NCBI GenBank assembly: GCA_002010665.1
Contig: MTON01000001.1
Coordinates: 93,985 to 157,984 of the forward strand
DNA length: 64,000 bases
Reading direction: 5' to 3'
DNA from: Candidatus Aminicenantes bacterium JdFR-78
GTDB lineage: Bacteria; Acidobacteriota; Aminicenantia; JdFR-78
This document shows positions 58,982-64,000 of the stretch, in pieces; within the stretch, counting starts at the first letter, position 1, and each line of letters opens with the position of its first letter. Under the pieces are notes generated by a model. It worked only from the letters and a program-made list of their open reading frames with translations. It had not been told where the DNA came from and ran no database searches. The position numbers and the translations under genes are program-made.

Positions 58982-59771
58982 TTACCCTTATTGCCTTGGT
59001 TGGGCATTTTTCTAATTTTGGAAGACATTCCTGCGGAAGATTTAATGGATTATATACAATCGCTAAATTGTCTTCCAGTTTTATTCCATCAGGACATGCC
59101 CTTGAGCAAATTCCACATCCTATACATGCTCTTTCACATAATTTACGAGCTAACGACCCCTTATCTTTGTTTCTACAAAAAACAATCACTTTTTGAAAAA
59201 CAGGGAGAATTTCAATAATTTTCCTCGGACATGCTTCAACACACTTTCCACATGCAACACAATTTTCTTCAATTACAACAGGAAGTCCATCATCTCCTAT
59301 ATACATTGCATCAAATGGACAGGCGCGCACACAATCTCCAAATCCAAGACAACCATATTCGCACAATTTATTTCCTCCGCATACTATCTGTGCAGAAAAG
59401 CATGAATTTATTCCCCTATATTCGCCTTTAAATTTTGCAAGAGCTATGGTGCCCTGACACAGGACCCTAGCAACCTTTTTTACTGTTTGTGTAACTTCTA
59501 TACCTAGTAAATCAGCAATCTTCTGTGCGGTCTCATTTCCACCAACAGAACATAAATTGGGCTCTGTCTTGCCATCCACAATACCCTGGGCATATGCCCT
59601 GCATCCTGAATATCCACATGCTCCACAATTAACTCCTGGCAGGATTTCTTCTAATTTTGAAATTAATGGATTCTCCTCAACTCTCAGTTTTTTATATGCA
59701 ATCACCAGTCCAACAGAAAATAGCAATCCCAGGACACCCATAGTTATCAATGGTATTAAAATTTCCATCAT
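58935..59771 (-). CDS. rnfB: Rnf complex subunit RnfB
   Basis: LPGVNCGACGYSGCRAYAQGIVDGK; multiple 4Fe-4S motifs CVACGKCVEACP, CIGCGICSRACP. Confidence 0.96.
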   Translation of the reverse strand: MMEILIPLITMGVLGLLFSVGLVIAYKKLRVEENPLISKLEEILPGVNCGACGYSGCRAYAQGIVDGKTEPNLCSVGGNETAQKIADLLGIEVTQTVKKVARVLCQGTIALAKFKGEYRGINSCFSAQIVCGGNKLCEYGCLGFGDCVRACPFDAMYIGDDGLPVVIEENCVACGKCVEACPRKIIEILPVFQKVIVFCRNKDKGSLARKLCERACIGCGICSRACPDGIKLEDNLAIVYNPLNLPQECLPKLEKCPTKAIRVIGDERERISTQQRAG

Positions 59772-59777
59772 TACCTT

Positions 59778-60353
59778 TTATTTTAACATACCTGTAAAAC
59801 CTAAGAAACCGAGCGCCATTATACCTGCTGTAATTAATGCAATACCAGGACCTTTCAAAACTTCAGGAACATCTGCCATGTCTAACTGTTCTCTAATCCC
59901 GGCCATAAGAACAATCGCTAAGGTAAATCCAATGCCAGAGCCAAGCCCAAAAATTATTGTTTCTATAAAACTGTAATTTTTAAGTGCAGCCAAAAGGGCT
60001 AAACCCAGAATAGCACAGTTCGTGGTAATTAAAGGAAGATAAATCCCAAGAGCTTGATAAAGAGGGGGGCTCGTCTTCCGGATAAACATTTCTACAAGTT
60101 GAACTAAAGAGGCGATTACAAGAATAAACGATACGATCTGTAGGTAATCAAGATTATAGGGTATTAAGACCCAGTGATTTATAATCCACGAAACAATTGC
60201 AGTAATTGTCATTACAAAGGTTACTGCTAAACCCATTGAAAAGGCTGAATCTATTCTTTTTGAAACTCCCAGAAAGGGACATATTCCTAGAAAATAATGG
60301 AGAACAAAGTTATTAATTAAAATAGCTGATATAAATATTGCTACTAATTCCAC
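59778..60353 (-). CDS. rnfA: Rnf complex subunit RnfA
   Basis: ILINNFVLHYFLGICPFLGVSKRIDSAFSMGLAVTFVM...PLITTNCAILG. Confidence 0.97.
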   Translation of the reverse strand: MELVAIFISAILINNFVLHYFLGICPFLGVSKRIDSAFSMGLAVTFVMTITAIVSWIINHWVLIPYNLDYLQIVSFILVIASLVQLVEMFIRKTSPPLYQALGIYLPLITTNCAILGLALLAALKNYSFIETIIFGLGSGIGFTLAIVLMAGIREQLDMADVPEVLKGPGIALITAGIMALGFLGFTGMLK

Positions 60354-60362
60354 CTTATCCTC

Positions 60363-60971
60363 CTACTTTCTTTTTTTATCTAAATACTTAAAAATTCCCA
60401 TCAACAATCCGAGAGTAAAGAAAGCACCTGGTGGAAGAATCATTATTAACCATGGCTTAAACCATGCTCCTGTTAAAGGTATTCCAAAAAAAGTTCCATT
60501 CCCAAGAATTTCTCTAATTGAACTCAGTATTAAAAGAGAAATTGTAAAACCAATTCCCATGCCAAGAGCATCAATTATTGAACGAAAAACAGGATTTTTA
60601 GAGGAAAAAGCTTCTTGTCTTCCCAGAATTATACAATTTACAACTATTAAAGGAACATAGGGTCCAAGTGCCTTTGATATATCAGGAAAAAAGGCTGCCA
60701 AAAACCTATCTGCGACAGTTACAAAAGTAGCTATAACTACAATGAATGAAGCAATTCTTACCTGATTGGGTATGAGCTTTTTTATTGATGATATTACTAT
60801 TGAACTGAAAAGGAGAACAAAGGTTGTGGCTGCACCCATTGCAAGACCATTCACAACTGCATTGGTAACTGCAAGTGTTGGGCATAAACCAAGGAGTTGT
60901 CGAAAAATCGGATTTTCAGACCATAAACCTTTGGTAAATTCATTACTTATTGTTTTTTCTGCCATTTTCAA
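60363..60971 (-). CDS. rnfE: Rnf complex subunit RnfE
   Basis: NEFTKGLWSENPIFRQLLGLCPTLAVTNAVVNGLAMG...PLIVVNCIILGR. Confidence 0.97.
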   Translation of the reverse strand: MKMAEKTISNEFTKGLWSENPIFRQLLGLCPTLAVTNAVVNGLAMGAATTFVLLFSSIVISSIKKLIPNQVRIASFIVVIATFVTVADRFLAAFFPDISKALGPYVPLIVVNCIILGRQEAFSSKNPVFRSIIDALGMGIGFTISLLILSSIREILGNGTFFGIPLTGAWFKPWLIMILPPGAFFTLGLLMGIFKYLDKKRK

Positions 60972-60974
60972 CTC

Positions 60975-61556
60975 CTATAGTTTTCCCTCATTTTTTAATG
61001 CACGAATTTTCTCCAGTGCAAGATTAACAATATTGACAACTGCTTCAGAGGAAATGGTAGCACCTGTTATTATATTAACTTCAGAGGGAGACAATTGTTC
61101 TGGAGAATTTACAGCAGGTTTATGCAAAGTAATTTCTTTTGTGCAATCTCTGTTTTTCCAGAATTGAAGAAAATCCTTCTCGCTCGTGATCTTAGCACCC
61201 AATCCTGGAGTTTCCTTTTGTTCAAGAACAGTTAAAGAATAAATTCTTGTAATTTCTGGATTTACTCCAAACATTAAATAGATTTTATCCTGGAATCCAA
61301 CGCCCCCTGCATAAACAGCATATCCCAGCAGTTCATTTTCTTCATTATTTACCTTATAAACCGCTAAATCTCTTTCCTCATAAATCTTACTGGATATTTG
61401 AGCTCCTGAAACCACAGTCATAATTGCTTCATTTATTTCCCTTTGTTTATTCAAAGCAATCCTATTCTTTGTTAAGGTTCCTACTCCAGCCAGAAAAGCT
61501 CCTGATATTAATCCAATTGAGGTAAGAACAATAATCATTCTTGTATAAATATTCAT
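60975..61556 (-). CDS. rnfG: Rnf complex subunit RnfG (FMN-binding)
   Basis: GVGFQDKIYLMFGVNPE...LEQKETPGLGAKI...IITGATISSEAVVNIV (FMN attachment SGAT-like). Confidence 0.95.
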   Translation of the reverse strand: MNIYTRMIIVLTSIGLISGAFLAGVGTLTKNRIALNKQREINEAIMTVVSGAQISSKIYEERDLAVYKVNNEENELLGYAVYAGGVGFQDKIYLMFGVNPEITRIYSLTVLEQKETPGLGAKITSEKDFLQFWKNRDCTKEITLHKPAVNSPEQLSPSEVNIITGATISSEAVVNIVNLALEKIRALKNEGKL

Positions 61557-62533
61557 TTTTTCATTTCTCCAAAATATCGGGGTCTGGTAAATTGATTCAG
61601 TAATGGAACAAAAGCATTCATGAATAGAATTGAAAACATTACTCCTTCAGGCAGTCCTCCAAAAAGTCTAATTATGCCAATAAAAAGACCTATACCTATT
61701 GCATATATCCAATTTCCAAGTGGTGTAATAGGGGAAGTAACCATATCAGTTGCCATAAAAATAGCACCAAGAAGAACACCACCAGCCAGAAGATGAAAAA
61801 CAGGCGATGCATATTTTTCAGGATTAATAAGCCAGAAAACTCCTGTAAAAACGAAAAGGGTTGAAATAATTCCAGCAGGAATTCTCCAGTCTATGCATTT
61901 CCTCCAGAATAATATCAGTCCTCCAATAAGAAGTGCAATTGCTGATGTTTCTCCTATACAACCTCCAACATTTCCCCAAAAAAGTTCTTTTAAAGGAGTT
62001 AATGTACCCTTTATAATTGCCTGATTAAACTTTAAATTCCCGAGAGGTGTTGCAAAGGTCGCAATATCCACTTTTTGAATAATAGTAGGTGTCCAGGTTG
62101 TCATTGCAACTGGAAAAGCTGTTTGAAGAAAAGCTCTTCCCACAAGTGCAGGATTGAAAATATTATAACCGAGTCCACCAAAAGCCTGTTTTCCAATTCC
62201 AATTGCAATTACTCCTCCTATAAAAACCAGATCAAGAGAGAGGGAAGGTGGTAATGTTAAAGCAAGTAATACGCCAGTTATAATAGCTGAGCCATCCCAG
62301 AGAAAATTAATAGGTTTTTTTCTGATTAAAAGAATTATCCCTTCGGTAAATAAACAACTAATAACACTTGTTATAATAATTGCAAGAGCTCTATATCCGA
62401 AAAAATATATAGAAGCTATAACTGGTGGCAAAAGACTTATTACCACTGTATACATAATTCGTGGAATGGACTCTTTGTCTTTCAAATGAGGAGATGACCT
62501 GATAGTAAATATTCTTTCTTCCTTTTGATTCAT
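61553..62533 (-). CDS. rnfD: Rnf complex subunit RnfD
   Basis: FGGLGYNIFNPALVGRAFL; GAIFMATDMVTSPITPLG; NAFVPLLNQFTRPRYFG. Confidence 0.96.
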   Translation of the reverse strand: MNQKEERIFTIRSSPHLKDKESIPRIMYTVVISLLPPVIASIYFFGYRALAIIITSVISCLFTEGIILLIRKKPINFLWDGSAIITGVLLALTLPPSLSLDLVFIGGVIAIGIGKQAFGGLGYNIFNPALVGRAFLQTAFPVAMTTWTPTIIQKVDIATFATPLGNLKFNQAIIKGTLTPLKELFWGNVGGCIGETSAIALLIGGLILFWRKCIDWRIPAGIISTLFVFTGVFWLINPEKYASPVFHLLAGGVLLGAIFMATDMVTSPITPLGNWIYAIGIGLFIGIIRLFGGLPEGVMFSILFMNAFVPLLNQFTRPRYFGEMKK

Positions 62534-63858
62534 TTCTGCTTCCTCAGAAGAGAAACTTTATTCTTTCCTGTTCTTATCCAGTGAACAAGGGGTATATTTG
62601 CAGGACAAACAAATCCACAGCAACCGCATTCAACACAATTTAAAATTCCCCATTTATCCGCCTCCTCTATTTCTCCAAATTTAGTTAATCTCATTAACTG
62701 ATTTGGAATCAATCCCATTGGACAATGCTCAGCACATCTTCCACATCTTATACAGGGTTGCTCATGGTCTTTGGGAATATAGGTTAATGCAATTATTCCC
62801 GAAGTTGCCTTAATTACTGGAACATCAAGAGACCACTGTGCAACTCCCATCATTGGTCCACCCATAACAATCATTTTAGTATCTTCTTTTAATCCTCCAC
62901 AAAAGTCAATTAATTCTTTAAGAAGAGTTCCCACTCGAACCAGAAGATTTTTTGGCTCTTTAATTCCTTGTCCTGTAACTGTTACAACTCTTTCATATAG
63001 AGGTTTCCCTTTACTCAAAGCTTCCCAAATCGCTTTAGCAGTTGCTACATTTTGAACAACAACTCCCACATCAAAAGGAAGACCACCTGCAGGAACTTGT
63101 CTTTTTAAAAGAGCATATATTAAATTTTTTTCCGCACCTTGAGGATATTTAGTTTTTAATGGAATAACTTCAGTGAAAGGAAAATCCTTTGCATGGGATT
63201 CCATTATTTTTATTGCATCAGATTTATTATCTTCTATTCCAATAATAATTCTCTCCGCGCCTGTTGCAATTTTAATCAGCACCGCACCTCTTAAGATATC
63301 TTCAGGATGTTCGATCATCAAACGATTATCAGCATTTAGAAAAGGCTCACACTCACATCCATTGATTATGATTGTATCAATGGGTTTATCAGGTGGAGGA
63401 TTTAACTTAATAAATGTTGGAAAAGCAGCGCCTCCCATCCCAACTATTCCTGCTTCCTTAACTTTTTCAATAATTTGTTCAGGAGAGAGAGAAAAGGGAT
63501 CTTTTATTTCTTTTTCCTCTTCAAAAGGAGTATATTCTCCATCATTCTCAATAATAACAGAGAGGGCAAATTGACCAGAGGGATGATTATAATAATCTAT
63601 TGCCTTCACTCTTCCTGAAACACTTGAATGAACATGAGCTGAAAAACGAGCCTTTCCCTCCCCAATTTTCTGCCCTACTTTTACCTCATCCCCCTTTTTT
63701 ACCAAAGGTTCGGCTGGAGCTCCAAAGTGCTGATGGAGGGGAATTACAACCTTTTCTCCTGGGTTTAAAACCTCAATAGGCTGGGAGTCAGTTAATTCTT
63801 TATAATCCTCTACATGAATTCCACCCTCAAATGTTCTTTTTCTTAAATTGAATAACAT
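62530..63858 (-). CDS. rnfC: Rnf complex subunit RnfC
   Basis: RKRTFEGGIHVEDYKELT...GKARFSAHVHSSVSGRVKAI...MGGAAFPTFIKL...CIRCGRCAEHCPMGL. ORF extends to 63888; internal ATG at 63858 fits the promoter and family start better. Confidence 0.95.
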   Translation of the reverse strand: MLFNLRKRTFEGGIHVEDYKELTDSQPIEVLNPGEKVVIPLHQHFGAPAEPLVKKGDEVKVGQKIGEGKARFSAHVHSSVSGRVKAIDYYNHPSGQFALSVIIENDGEYTPFEEEKEIKDPFSLSPEQIIEKVKEAGIVGMGGAAFPTFIKLNPPPDKPIDTIIINGCECEPFLNADNRLMIEHPEDILRGAVLIKIATGAERIIIGIEDNKSDAIKIMESHAKDFPFTEVIPLKTKYPQGAEKNLIYALLKRQVPAGGLPFDVGVVVQNVATAKAIWEALSKGKPLYERVVTVTGQGIKEPKNLLVRVGTLLKELIDFCGGLKEDTKMIVMGGPMMGVAQWSLDVPVIKATSGIIALTYIPKDHEQPCIRCGRCAEHCPMGLIPNQLMRLTKFGEIEEADKWGILNCVECGCCGFVCPANIPLVHWIRTGKNKVSLLRKQK

Positions 63859-63872
63859 CGCATTAACAAAGA

Positions 63873-63902
63873 AATATAGCAAACCCACAATTTTTGTGTC
63901 AA
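63873..63902 (-). promoter_or_regulatory. Predicted promoter of the rnfCDGEAB operon
   Basis: Minus strand TTGACA - 18 bp - TATATT, 14 nt upstream of the ATG at 63858. Confidence 0.6.
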
Positions 63903-63957
63903 GAATTAATAAAATTAATTGACTTTTTTGAAAAGATTTTATTAGTATTATTCTCTT

Positions 63958-64000
63958 ATGGAGAGCGAGAAAATTCTTGAAGATGAGTTTAAAAAATTCA
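63958..64000 (+). CDS. 5' end of a CDS running off the right edge (MESEKILEDEFKKF...)
   Basis: ATG at 63958, frame open to the window end; TATTAT box 6 nt upstream. Confidence 0.4.
   Translation, partial: MESEKILEDEFKKF

Noticed and set aside
58954-59976. Several plus-strand ORFs (58954..59976)
   Set aside because: Antisense to rnfB/rnfA, which have strong motif support.

Overview
64 kb of a low-GC, diderm-type bacterial chromosome (lpxK, an LpxL-like acyltransferase, an OM-barrel-like protein, and a complete Rnf complex). Most of it is ordinary housekeeping and metabolic sequence. The main accessory region is a large Type I CRISPR-Cas locus (I-B/Tneap-like, with a CXXC-CXXC Cas8) at about 27.4-44.2 kb. 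I counted about 86 repeats by eye (30 bp each). The crRNA strand is minus, with the leader on the right next to cas1. Gene order in transcription direction is cas6 - two unknown ORFs (one frameshifted) - cas8 - orf122 - cas7 - cas5 - cas3 - (remnant) - cas4 - AAA/DUF4143 ATPase-nuclease - cas2 - cas1 - leader - array. The best candidates for new biology are: (1) the ATPase with a C-terminal PD-(D/E)XK-like motif embedded between cas4 and cas2, with its own predicted promoter; (2) the uncharacterised cas6-cas8 interval, plus a strong promoter and uORFs ahead of cas8; (3) orf122 as a stand-alone small-subunit candidate; (4) a set of apparently exported AmmeMemoRadiSam/SAM-hydrolase proteins. Decay signatures include a tRNA-His 3'-end direct repeat flanking an amber-interrupted HD-GYP gene, and a sigma-70 region-4 remnant beside the array. 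All family assignments come from reading motifs, with no database search.
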